Part shown: in pieces, positions 1 to 6,146 of the stretch
Layout: each line of letters starts with the position of its first letter
Position numbering within the stretch: position 1 is the first letter of the stretch
Source: DASSUW01 sp035717845
GTDB lineage: Bacteria > Actinomycetota > Thermoleophilia > Solirubrobacterales > Solirubrobacteraceae
Direction: 5' to 3'
NCBI GenBank assembly: GCA_035717845.1
Contig: DASTIC010000279.1
Coordinates: forward strand, 1-11,810
DNA: 11,810 nt
The notes under the pieces: generated by a model
What the model was told of the DNA's origin: nothing
Seen by the model: only the letters and a program-made list of their open reading frames with translations
Databases searched by the model: none
Translations under genes and position numbers: made by a program

Positions 1-245
1 ACGCCGGGGAAGATGAACGTCTTGAGGTCGACGCCGCCGGTGGAGGCGGCGGACAGCGACTGAAGGCCGGAGCCCAGAACGAACAGGAAGAGCAGTGGCT
101 GGACCAGCCACGTCATCGTCTGCGCGCGGTTGCCGAAGAAGCGGATCATGTCGCGGTGCCAGACGGTCTTCACCGCGCGCGCCTCCGAGCGCCACGTGCG
201 CTCCGGCACCCGGACGGCGACGACGTCGGCCACGACGGCGCTCAT
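1..245 (-). CDS. ABC-2 type (DrrB-like) drug-export permease, N-terminal part
   Basis: This is the membrane subunit of a DrrAB-type ABC exporter, expected to sit in the cytoplasmic membrane and move a hydrophobic compound outward with the ATPase encoded just before it. Only the first 81 residues are present; the rest lies beyond the left edge. The visible part reads MSAVVADVVAVRVPERTW, then a conserved segment (W-H-R-D-M-I-R-F-F-G-N-R) and the start of the first membrane helix (LVQPLLFLFVLGSGL), typical of the ABC-2 membrane family. The ATG at 245-243 overlaps the TGA of the ATPase gene (242-244) as ATGA, so the two are probably translationally coupled. The family call is secure from these residues. 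The substrate cannot be inferred. Confidence 0.85.
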   Translation of the reverse strand, partial: MSAVVADVVAVRVPERTWRSEARAVKTVWHRDMIRFFGNRAQTMTWLVQPLLFLFVLGSGLQSLSAASTGGVDLKTFIFPG

Positions 246-1240
246 CGCTTCGCCCCCGCCATCGCGCGCATCATGGCCCGGTTGTAGTCGCCCGGGCCGC
301 CGGTCTCCGCATCTCGGATCGTCGTGCCCGTGTAGCGCATGAAGACGTCGTCCAGCGTCGGCCGCGAAACGGCGACCGACGTGATCGCGACGCTCAGCTC
401 GTCGAACAGCCGCGGGCCGACCGCCTCGCCGTTCTCGCCGTGGACGGTCACCGCGCCCTCGGCCACCGGGGCCTCGAGGCCGAAGCGGTCACGGAGCGCC
501 GCCAGCGCCGCGTCGTCGTCGGCCGTACCCAGCACCACGCGGTCGGCGCCGACGGAGGCCTTCAGCGCCTCCGGCGTGTCGAGGACGACGATCTCGCCGC
601 GGTCCATGATCGCGATGCGGTCGCAGAACTCCGCCTCGTCCATGTAGTGCGTGGTCATGAAGATCGTCGTCCCCTCGGCCTCCTGAAGCGCCCGGATGTA
701 GCGCCAGATCGAGCTGCGCGTCTGCGGGTCCAGGCCGATCGTCGGCTCGTCGAGGAACAGCACGCGCGGCGAGTGCATCAGCCCGCGGGCGATCTCCAGG
801 CGCCGCTTCATGCCGCCGGAGAACGTCAGCACGCGGTGGTCGCGCCGGTCGGCCAGGCCGACCATCGCCAGCATCTGGTCCATCCGGGCCGGGATGACGC
901 CGGCGTCGATGCCGTACAGATCGGCGTGCAGGCGCAGGTTCTGCTCGGCGGTGAGGTGGACGTCCAGCGTGGGGTCCTGGAAGACCAGGCCGATGTGGCG
1001 GCGCACGTCGTCGCGCTGGGTGACGACGTCGAAGCCGCTGACGCGCGCCGCCCCGGACGTGGGCTGGGCCAGGGTGCAGAGCACGTTGATCGTCGTGCTC
1101 TTGCCGGCGCCGTTGGGGCCGAGGAAGCCGAAGACCTCGCCCGGCGGGACGGTGAACGACACGCCGCGGACGGCGTCGACTTCGCCGTAGGACTTGACGA
1201 GGCCGTCGACCTCGATGGCGGAGGGGAATGAGGCAGTCAC
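242..1240 (-). CDS. DrrA-like ABC transporter ATP-binding protein
   Basis: This cytoplasmic ATPase subunit of a DrrAB-type exporter should power the permease encoded downstream. All ABC motifs are intact in the 332-residue product: Walker A GPNGAGKST (41-49), Q-loop Gln88, signature SGGMK (141-145), Walker B VLFLDEP (Asp164, Glu165) and the H-loop His198 in TTHYMDEAE. The last ~90 residues match the C-terminal extension usual in daunorubicin-resistance ATPases. I chose GTG at 1240-1238 because homology to the ABC fold begins at once (VTASFPSAIEVDGLVKSYG). An upstream in-frame ATG at 1297 would add 19 unconserved residues and run through the promoter. There is no Shine-Dalgarno before the GTG, and a -10-like TATGCT lies 8 nt upstream, so the message may be leaderless. 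A divergent TetR gene next door is the likely repressor. Substrate unknown. Confidence 0.9.
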   Translation of the reverse strand: MTASFPSAIEVDGLVKSYGEVDAVRGVSFTVPPGEVFGFLGPNGAGKSTTINVLCTLAQPTSGAARVSGFDVVTQRDDVRRHIGLVFQDPTLDVHLTAEQNLRLHADLYGIDAGVIPARMDQMLAMVGLADRRDHRVLTFSGGMKRRLEIARGLMHSPRVLFLDEPTIGLDPQTRSSIWRYIRALQEAEGTTIFMTTHYMDEAEFCDRIAIMDRGEIVVLDTPEALKASVGADRVVLGTADDDAALAALRDRFGLEAPVAEGAVTVHGENGEAVGPRLFDELSVAITSVAVSRPTLDDVFMRYTGTTIRDAETGGPGDYNRAMMRAMAGAKR

Positions 1241-1248
1241 GACGCGGC

Positions 1249-1277
1249 AGCATAACGCTACAGTCACTGAATTTCTA
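1249..1277 (-). promoter_or_regulatory. Candidate promoter of the DrrAB-like operon
   Basis: Read on the minus strand, TAGAAA (1277-1272) is followed after 17 bp by TATGCT (1254-1249), a fair match to the vegetative -35/-10 elements. The GTG start of the ATPase begins 8 nt after the -10, so the transcript would have almost no leader. The spacer contains the 9-bp palindrome CAGT-C-ACTG (1261-1269), which could be a repressor half-site. This is pattern matching only. Confidence 0.4.
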
Positions 1278-1286
1278 CTGCCGCTA

Positions 1287-1299
1287 AAGTGATACACTT
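1287..1299. promoter_or_regulatory. Candidate TetR operator palindrome
   Basis: AAGTG-ATA-CACTT is a perfect 5-bp inverted repeat with a 3-bp centre. It abuts the ATG of the TetR gene at 1300 and lies within the 59-bp divergent spacer. TetR-family repressors usually bind palindromes in such spacers, so this is the best operator candidate, together with the 9-bp palindrome at 1261-1269. The element also covers the position where a TetR -10 box (TAAAGT, 1285-1290) would be. Confidence 0.4.
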
Positions 1300-1941
1300 A
1301 TGTCAGGCGCACAGATCGAAGGCCTTCGCGCCCGTAAGAAGCGCGTCGCGCGGGAGGCCATTGCCGCTACCGCCCGCCGGCTGTTCGCCGAGCGCGGATT
1401 CGACACCGTCACCGTCGCCGAGGTCGCGGCCGCCGCCGACGTCTCGGAGAAGACGGTCTTCAACCACTTCCCGACGAAGGAGGACCTCGCGTTCGCCGGG
1501 CGCGAGCAGGGCCTCATCCGGCTCGTCGCGGACATCAACGAGCGCCCGCCCGGCACCCCCGTGCTCGACGTCTTCCGCGCGTTGACCAGCACCGTGATCG
1601 ACGACCTCGTCGCCCCCGGGGACGAGGACCTCCTCGCAGTGGCCAAGATCATCCGGGGCAGCCGCACCCTTCAGGAGCGCCTGACCGTGGGGTGGGAGTC
1701 CGGGGCCGCGGCCGTCACCGCGGCGATCGCCGAAACGTCAGGCGCGGCCGACGACGATCTCGTCCCCGCCATCGTCGCCCGCACGCTGTGGTGGACGCAC
1801 CGGTCGATCTTCCTCGTCGCGCTGCACGGCCTGCTGGCCGAAGAGGACCGCGAGCAGCTCGTCGTCCGCCTCCGGGTCGCCGCCGACCGGGCCTACGACC
1901 AGCTCGCCGGCGGGCTGGGGGACTACGGCAAGGGCGGGTGA
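1300..1941 (+). CDS. TetR/AcrR-family transcriptional regulator
   Basis: This is a 213-residue TetR-family regulator, most likely the repressor of the divergent DrrAB-like exporter 59 bp away. The N-terminal DNA-binding domain (about residues 15-65) is typical: IAATARRLFAERGFDTVTV, then the helix-turn-helix at about 38-57 ending VSEKTVFNHFPTKEDL. The remaining ~150 residues form the variable ligand-binding part, with the Trp-Trp-Thr-His segment (WWTHRSIFLVALHGLL) near the end. ATG at 1300 is the first start before the conserved helix and has no Shine-Dalgarno, consistent with a leaderless message. The gene runs toward the metallophosphoesterase operon and ends 46 bp before its stop codon. The ligand cannot be predicted; the family assignment is firm and the target is inferred from position. 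Confidence 0.93.
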   Translation: MSGAQIEGLRARKKRVAREAIAATARRLFAERGFDTVTVAEVAAAADVSEKTVFNHFPTKEDLAFAGREQGLIRLVADINERPPGTPVLDVFRALTSTVIDDLVAPGDEDLLAVAKIIRGSRTLQERLTVGWESGAAAVTAAIAETSGAADDDLVPAIVARTLWWTHRSIFLVALHGLLAEEDREQLVVRLRVAADRAYDQLAGGLGDYGKGG

Positions 1942-1950
1942 CAGCCGGCC

Positions 1951-1980
1951 CAGCGGTCGCCGCTGCACTCGTGCGAGTGC
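1951..1980. terminator. Tandem hairpins between convergent genes, candidate bidirectional terminator
   Basis: Two adjacent inverted repeats fill the 46-bp gap between the TetR stop and the metallophosphoesterase stop. The first is CAGCGG-TCG-CCGCTG (1951-1965), with 6-bp arms. The second is GCACTC-GTGC-GAGTGC (1965-1980), also with 6-bp arms. Neither has a T-run, which is common for terminators in GC-rich actinobacteria. Both work from either strand by symmetry. Confidence 0.5.
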
Positions 1981-1987
1981 CGGGTCC

Positions 1988-2707
1988 TCAGGCGGCGACG
2001 AGCAGCTTCTCGGCGAACTCGCTCGGGAGGCCCGACTCGCGGACCTGGGCGGCGACGGATTCCGCGTCGTAGCTGACGCGTTCGATCCGTGCGTCGACGC
2101 CGGCATCCGTCGGGCTCAGGACCGCGAAGGCGCCACGGGCGTCTCCGTCCTTCGGCTTGCCCACCGAGCCGCAGTTGACGAAGAGCACGCCGCCGTGCTC
2201 GCGTATCCAGGGCTTGTGCGTGTGCCCGAACGCGAGCACATGATCGTCCTCGGCCGCCGCGAGACGCTCGTACAGCGACGCGGGCTTGTCCTCGAACAGG
2301 TACTCGTTGACCTTGCGCGGGGAGCCGTGCACGAGATGGACGTTCGTCTCGCCGACGTTGAAGTGCAGATCGAACGGGAGGTCGCGCATCCAGGCCTTGG
2401 AGCGCTGGTCGGTGTGCTCCAGCGTCCATTCGACGGACTCCTGGCCGATCTCCCGGTCGTGCGCCGTGATGTAGGCGCAGCCGCAGTCGTGCAGGTCCCG
2501 CGCGATCGCGTAGTCGTAGTTGCCGTAGATCGTCGGGATCTCGCGCTCGGCGATCAGCGCGCAGACCTCGTTCGGGTGCGGGCCGTAGCCGACGAGGTCA
2601 CCGCCGCAGTAGATCTCCTCGATGCCGAGCTCGTCGATGCGCGCGAGCGCCGCCCGTAGCGCGGGGAGGTTGGCGTGGATGTCGGTGATGATCGCGACGT
2701 CGCTCAT
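1988..2707 (-). CDS. Calcineurin-like metallophosphoesterase (YfcE/MJ0936-like)
   Basis: This is a 239-residue cytoplasmic metal-dependent phosphoesterase with the full set of metal ligands: Asp9 and His11 (TDIHAN), Asp37 (GGDLVGYG), Asn63 and Asp65 (GNYD, where the family usually has GNHD), His127 (VHGSP) and the closing GHTH (His162, His164). Proteins of this fold cleave phosphomonoesters or phosphodiesters with two bound metals. The replacement of the catalytic His of GNHD by Tyr64 is seen in some small members, and it matters for substrate class. The ATG at 2707 lies 3 nt after the end of the arsC remnant, in the same operon, behind a poor Shine-Dalgarno. The gene therefore probably depended on translation of the preceding gene. 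Its place in an arsenic operon suggests a role in resistance or phosphate homeostasis, but the true substrate is unknown. Confidence 0.9.
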   Translation of the reverse strand: MSDVAIITDIHANLPALRAALARIDELGIEEIYCGGDLVGYGPHPNEVCALIAEREIPTIYGNYDYAIARDLHDCGCAYITAHDREIGQESVEWTLEHTDQRSKAWMRDLPFDLHFNVGETNVHLVHGSPRKVNEYLFEDKPASLYERLAAAEDDHVLAFGHTHKPWIREHGGVLFVNCGSVGKPKDGDARGAFAVLSPTDAGVDARIERVSYDAESVAAQVRESGLPSEFAEKLLVAA

Positions 2708-2710
2708 GTC

Positions 2711-3046
2711 TCAGCTTGCGGCGCCGACACCCTCGGTGAGCTCGGCGAGCAGTCGCTTGACCCGCTCGCCGATGTCGTCACCGATCCGTCGCACGCCGTC
2801 GAGGTCGGTTTCGGCGGGGTCGTCGACCTCTCATCGGTCATCGGCTTGTGCGAAGCGGTGCACGAAGAGCGGCACGAAGTCCTTCAGCCGCGCACCGCCG
2901 AGCGCCTCGAGCGACTCGGCCATGGACCGCTCGACCGTCTCGGCCGAGAACGTGCCGGCGAGCTCGTCACTGAGGTGCTCGAGCCCTTGTTCAAGGTGCC
3001 CCCGGGTGATCAGATCGACGTCGAGCTCGGCCAGTCGGGTTGCCAT
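2711..3046 (-). pseudogene. arsC: arsC-type arsenate reductase remnant with the catalytic core deleted
   Basis: The first 71 codons (3046-2831) match the N-terminal three-helix bundle found in front of many actinobacterial LMW-phosphatase-like arsenate reductases (ETVERSMAESLEALGGARLKDFVPLFVHRFA). A TGA at 2833-2831 ends this part. In the same frame, 39 more codons then read DDPAETDLDGVRRIGDDIGERVKRLLAEL, the closing helix of the arsenate reductase domain, ending at TGA 2713-2711. The whole middle, with the Cys-X5-Arg phosphate loop and the other catalytic residues, is missing; from the usual size of such proteins about 100-120 codons are gone. The ATG at 3046 still has a good GGAGG 8-9 nt upstream and faces ArsR1 across an 85-bp spacer. 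A 71-residue three-helix protein may still be made, but arsenate reduction cannot occur. The operon continues into the metallophosphoesterase. Confidence 0.8.
2831..2844. repeat. 7-bp tandem duplication at the arsC deletion junction
   Basis: TCATCGG occurs twice back to back (2831-2837 and 2838-2844). On the minus strand the second copy of CCGATGA contains the premature TGA of the arsC remnant. It lies exactly where the N-terminal domain ends and the C-terminal helix begins, so it may be a scar of the event that removed the middle of the gene. Confidence 0.6.
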
Positions 3047-3094
3047 CGCTCAGGTCCTCCTGCATCGGCGTCCGCGTCGTCGCGGATCGTATCC

Positions 3095-3132
3095 ATTGAC
3101 AACCTTCGCTTCAATCGATAGACGTAGATTGA
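3095..3132 (+). promoter_or_regulatory. Candidate arsR1 promoter and ArsR operator
   Basis: TTGACA (3096-3101) is a perfect -35 box. A weak -10 (TAGACG, 3119-3124) follows after 17 bp, which would put the transcript start at or next to the ATG at 3132; no Shine-Dalgarno is present. Inverted repeats overlie it: ATTGA (3095-3099) pairs with TCAAT (3111-3115), and TCAATC (3111-3116) pairs with GATTGA (3127-3132). Repeats of this kind in the spacer between an arsR and a divergent ars gene are the expected ArsR operator. Which pair is bound is not decided by the sequence. Confidence 0.5.
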
Positions 3133-3488
3133 TGGCGATCGATCTGGAGCTCGCGCCCAAGACCAAGCGCGCCGCCGGTGAGCCCTGCTGCGAGCCGGTC
3201 GTCTATCCCGACGTGGAACGCGAGCACGCGCTCCGGATGGCGGAGGTGGCCAAGGCGCTCGGCGACCCGATCCGCCTCCAGCTCGTCGACGTGCTCAGAA
3301 AGCACGCCGGCAAGGTCTGCGTGTACGAGCTGGTCCCGCTGTTCGACATCGCCCAGCCCACGCTCTCACACCACCTCAAGAAGCTGCGCGACGCAGGCAT
3401 CGTCGACTCAGAGCGCCGTGGCCTGTGGGCCTACTACTACGTGCTACCCGGCGCGCTCGACGAGCTCGCCGGCTGGCTGCACTCCTAG
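3132..3488 (+). CDS. arsR: ArsR-family arsenite-responsive repressor (ArsR1)
   Basis: This is a 118-residue winged-helix repressor of the ArsR/SmtB family. It has an adjacent cysteine pair Cys19-Cys20 in the N-terminal arm and Cys63 (AGKVCVYEL). The same arrangement (Cys15, Cys16, Cys55) binds As(III) in Corynebacterium glutamicum CgArsR, so arsenite sensing is a sound inference. The DNA-recognition helix is in the segment QPTLSHHLKKLRDAGIV (75-91), followed by the wing (ERRGLWAYYYVL). The gene diverges from the arsC remnant and metallophosphoesterase and probably represses that operon and itself. Its TAG (3486-3488) overlaps the stop codon of the convergent MFS gene. The ATG at 3132 has no Shine-Dalgarno and is probably leaderless. 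Cadmium or antimonite sensing is a less likely alternative. Confidence 0.92.
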   Translation: MAIDLELAPKTKRAAGEPCCEPVVYPDVEREHALRMAEVAKALGDPIRLQLVDVLRKHAGKVCVYELVPLFDIAQPTLSHHLKKLRDAGIVDSERRGLWAYYYVLPGALDELAGWLHS

Positions 3489-4714
3489 CCGGCGAGCGCG
3501 GCGCGATAGGCGAGCACCGCTGCGACGACCGTGACGGCCACGAGCGTCCACAGCAGCGCGACGTACCCGAACGCGGCGGCGTATACCGCGGCGGCGACGG
3601 GTCCGACGGCGCGCGCGGCGGTGATCAGGAACGCGGCCATGCTGGCGATCGTCCCGTAGGCGTCGGAGCCGAACAGGTCAGCGATCGACGTCGCACGGGC
3701 GAGGGTGCTCATGCCGTTGCCCATCCCGAGCAGCAGGAGGCCAACCACGACGGCCCACGTCGCGTGGACGCTGACCAGCACGCCGATCCCGGCGGCGATG
3801 AGCACGAACAGCGCGGCGGTCGCGGCCGGACGTGGAAGCAGCGCTGCCAGCGGCGCGAAGAGCAGCCGGCCCGGGATCTGGGAGACGCCGACCAGGCCCA
3901 CCGCGAATGCGGCGAACGCGGCGCTGTGGCCGCGCTCGACGAGGAACGGGATCGAGTGCACCATCATCGCCAGGCCGGCCACCGACGCGAGGAAGAAGGC
4001 CGCGGACAGCAGCCAGAACGGCCCAGACCGCAGCGCCTGGCCGGCTGGCACCGCCGGTGGCGCCCCATGCGGCTGCGCGGACGCGCTCGGCGCGCGGCGG
4101 AGCACGAACGCATGCAGCGGGACCGTGATGACGGCGAGGATCGCCGCGAGGATGACCAGTGCGTCGCGCCAGCCGTGCGCGTCGATCAGCGCCTGCGTCA
4201 GCGGCAGGAAGATGAACGACGCCAGCGCGGCTACGAGCGTCATGGCGGTCATCGCCCGCCGACGCTGCTCGGCGACCGGGAAGTGCTTGGCGAGCACCGT
4301 GAACGCCGGCTCGTAGAGCACCGTCGCCATCACAACCCCGATCGCGACCCAGAGCGCGTAGAAGCCGACGAGCCCGTCGACCTGCGACCAGGCCACGACG
4401 AGCCCGACGGCGGCGATCGATCCCGCGGTCATGAGCGGGCGTGGACTGTGGCGGTCGAGATAGCGGCCGACCGGGATGCCGGCGACACCGGCGACCAGGA
4501 GCCCGAGCGAGAACGCGCCGGTCAGCTCCGCCGTCGAGAGGCCGAGATCGGCGCGCATCGGCGTCAAGAACGCGGCGAACGCGTAGTAGAGGATCCCCCA
4601 CGAGACCGTCTCGGTGATCGAGAGCGCACCGACGATCGCCCACGCCCGCGATCGCACGGGCGGCGCAAGCGCACGCGCCGCCCGGCGGTCGAGCAGCTGC
4701 GACTCGACGCTCAC
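3485..4714 (-). CDS. MFS transporter in the arsenic cluster
   Basis: This 409-residue major facilitator permease has about 12 hydrophobic segments, starting with a helix at about 24-50 (AIVGALSITETVSWGILYYA, with Glu35 inside the membrane). The cytoplasmic loop motif GRYLDRHSPRP (83-93) corresponds to MFS motif A. Its overall look is that of the OFA/monocarboxylate-type branch. It begins at GTG 4714-4712, whose last bases overlap the TGA of the flavoprotein gene as GTGA, with a GAGG 4 nt upstream. The longer in-frame ATG at 4840 would translate the antiparallel end of arsO as arginine-rich nonsense, so it is rejected. Tight coupling to the ArsO-like monooxygenase suggests export of that enzyme's product or of an arsenical. 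It is not the ArsJ pair, because no GAPDH gene is adjacent. Substrate unproven. Confidence 0.88.
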   Translation of the reverse strand: MSVESQLLDRRAARALAPPVRSRAWAIVGALSITETVSWGILYYAFAAFLTPMRADLGLSTAELTGAFSLGLLVAGVAGIPVGRYLDRHSPRPLMTAGSIAAVGLVVAWSQVDGLVGFYALWVAIGVVMATVLYEPAFTVLAKHFPVAEQRRRAMTAMTLVAALASFIFLPLTQALIDAHGWRDALVILAAILAVITVPLHAFVLRRAPSASAQPHGAPPAVPAGQALRSGPFWLLSAAFFLASVAGLAMMVHSIPFLVERGHSAAFAAFAVGLVGVSQIPGRLLFAPLAALLPRPAATAALFVLIAAGIGVLVSVHATWAVVVGLLLLGMGNGMSTLARATSIADLFGSDAYGTIASMAAFLITAARAVGPVAAAVYAAAFGYVALLWTLVAVTVVAAVLAYRAALAG

Positions 4715-6069
4715 GCCACCTCGGCGTCCGGGTGCGCGATCTCGAGCAGCACCGGCTCGTTGGTCGACCCGGCGCCGCAACACGCAGCAGCCGCCGTGCC
4801 GACCTGCGTCGCGGCGGCGGGCGCGGTCGGGCCGTTGCACACGCCGGTCTCGGGGAGCACGAAGTCGACGCGACGCGCGCCCTCCCAGTCATCCGCGAGC
4901 GCGGCGACGATCGAGCGCACCTGCTCATAGCCGGTCCGCAGCAGGAAGGTCGGCGCCCGCCCGTAGCTCTTCATGCCGACCATGTAGATACCCACGTCCG
5001 GATGGCTGAGCTCGTCGACGCCGTGCGGCGGCACCGAGCCACAGGAGTGCAGGTTCGGGTCGATCAGCGGCGCCAGCTCGCGAGCCGCCTCGACGCGATC
5101 GTCGAGATCCAGCCGCAGCTCGCCGAGCAGCGCCAGATCGGGCCGGAAGCCGGTCGCGGCGATCACCTCGTCCGCGACCAGCTCACGCTCGCCGTCCGAG
5201 AGCGCCAGGCGGCCGGCAGGCGTCGTCGTCACCGCACGGGTGTGGAAGTCACCGTTCAGTGCGACCGAGCCGTCCTCGACCAGGGCTCGGACGGCGTTGC
5301 CGAGCGCGCCGCGCGCGGGGAGCTGATCGTCGCCGCCGCCGCCGTACTTGCGACCGGGCGCCGCGCCGCGGATCGCCCACACGATCTGCGTCGCGGACTC
5401 GGAGTCGCGCAACGCCACGAGATCGAGGATCGCGTTGAACGCGGAGTGCCCGCTCCCGACCACCAGCACCCGCCGGCCTGCGAAGCGCTCGCGATCGGCA
5501 CCGAGAACATCCGGGATCCCGTACGTGATCCGGTCGCCGTGCGCGCGCTCGCCCGCGGCAGGGAGCCCGCCCGCGCCGAGCGGGTTCGGTCGCGTCCACG
5601 TGCCGGAGGCGTCGATCACCGCACGGGCCACGTAGCGACGCTCCTCGCCGTCCTCCTCGACGACGAGCTCGAACGGCGCCTCGTCGCGGCCCGCGTCCTT
5701 GAGCTTGTCCAGACCCTGCTTGCCGACGCCGACAACCCGAGCGGAGAGATGCAGGCGCTCGGCAATCGCCGGCAGCGCGGCCAGCGGCTCGAGGTAGCGC
5801 TCGACGATCTCCGCGCCCGTCGGGTAGCCGTCGGGGGCAGGCGCGGTCCAGCCGGCGGCGTTGAGCAGCTGCTCGGCGACCGGGTCGACGTTGAACTCCC
5901 ACGGCGAGAAGACGCGCACGTGCCCCCACTCGCGCACGCTCGCGCCGACGCCGTCGCCGGCCTCGAAGATCAGCGGCTCGATCCCGCGATCGAGCAGATG
6001 CGCCGCGGCGGCCAGCCCGACGGGGCCGGCGCCGATCACGGCAACAGGAAGGTCAGAGCTGGTGTCCAT
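4711..6069 (-). CDS. arsO: ArsO-like FAD/NAD(P)-dependent flavoprotein monooxygenase
   Basis: This 452-residue two-dinucleotide-binding flavoprotein has the FAD motif GAGPVG (13-18) with Glu36 at the end of the second strand. A second Rossmann motif for NAD(P)H is at 205-210 (VVGSGHSAFNA), and the ATGFRPD segment is at 305-311. This is the fold of flavin-containing monooxygenases and NAD(P)H-dependent oxidoreductases. Such proteins recur in actinobacterial ars clusters (arsO of the Streptomyces pHZ227 arsRBOCT cluster). The C-terminal ~45 residues carry Cys411 (LPETGVCNG) and a Cys430-Cys431 pair, a plausible As(III) site. ATG 6069 is preceded by GGAGG with 6-nt spacing. It is the first gene of the arsO-MFS operon and diverges from ArsR2. 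Whether it oxidises an inorganic or an organic arsenical cannot be read from the sequence. Confidence 0.82.
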   Translation of the reverse strand: MDTSSDLPVAVIGAGPVGLAAAAHLLDRGIEPLIFEAGDGVGASVREWGHVRVFSPWEFNVDPVAEQLLNAAGWTAPAPDGYPTGAEIVERYLEPLAALPAIAERLHLSARVVGVGKQGLDKLKDAGRDEAPFELVVEEDGEERRYVARAVIDASGTWTRPNPLGAGGLPAAGERAHGDRITYGIPDVLGADRERFAGRRVLVVGSGHSAFNAILDLVALRDSESATQIVWAIRGAAPGRKYGGGGDDQLPARGALGNAVRALVEDGSVALNGDFHTRAVTTTPAGRLALSDGERELVADEVIAATGFRPDLALLGELRLDLDDRVEAARELAPLIDPNLHSCGSVPPHGVDELSHPDVGIYMVGMKSYGRAPTFLLRTGYEQVRSIVAALADDWEGARRVDFVLPETGVCNGPTAPAAATQVGTAAAACCGAGSTNEPVLLEIAHPDAEVA

Positions 6070-6087
6070 GGCAAGCCTCCAGAGAAC

Positions 6088-6107
6088 GCATCGAAGAATT
6101 TCGATGC
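6088..6107. promoter_or_regulatory. ArsR operator O1 (8-bp inverted repeat)
   Basis: GCATCGAA (6088-6095) and TTCGATGC (6100-6107) form a perfect 8-bp inverted repeat with a 4-bp centre. It lies between the predicted arsO transcription start and the arsO Shine-Dalgarno, where a bound repressor would block transcription. The repeat is AT-richer than its surroundings and has the half-site style of ArsR-family operators. Confidence 0.7.
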
Positions 6108-6117
6108 CCTTCGGGAG

Positions 6118-6146
6118 ACCCTAGCGGAGACGCGCCCACGTATCAA
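6118..6146 (-). promoter_or_regulatory. Candidate arsO-MFS promoter
   Basis: On the minus strand TTGATA (6146-6141) is followed after exactly 17 bp by TAGGGT (6123-6118), a good -35 and an acceptable TAnnnT -10. The start would be near 6111, giving a leader of about 40 nt that contains operator O1 and the GGAGG ribosome site. The -35 overlaps the second operator candidate. Confidence 0.55.

Noticed and set aside
95..1231. 378-codon open frame on the plus strand
   Set aside because: It is antisense to the ATPase and permease genes, is rich in Arg/Ala/Asp/Val with no domain, and is a side effect of high third-position GC.
1241..1297. ATG start at 1297 for the ATPase
   Set aside because: The 19 added residues are unlike the family and would be encoded by the promoter/operator spacer; GTG at 1240 fits the start of the conserved domain.
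2834..3046. The 71-residue frame as an ordinary complete small gene
   Set aside because: The in-frame continuation after its TGA matches the last helix of arsenate reductases, so a broken arsC explains more than an independent small gene; a residual function of the small product remains open.
4715..4840. ATG start at 4840 for the MFS transporter
   Set aside because: The extra 42 residues overlap the arsO end and read as arginine-rich nonsense; the GTGA overlap start at 4714 is the natural coupled start.
3425..4930. 501-codon open frame on the plus strand
   Set aside because: Antisense to the MFS gene; the product is a run of charged residues (Arg, Glu, Asp, His) typical of a shadow frame.
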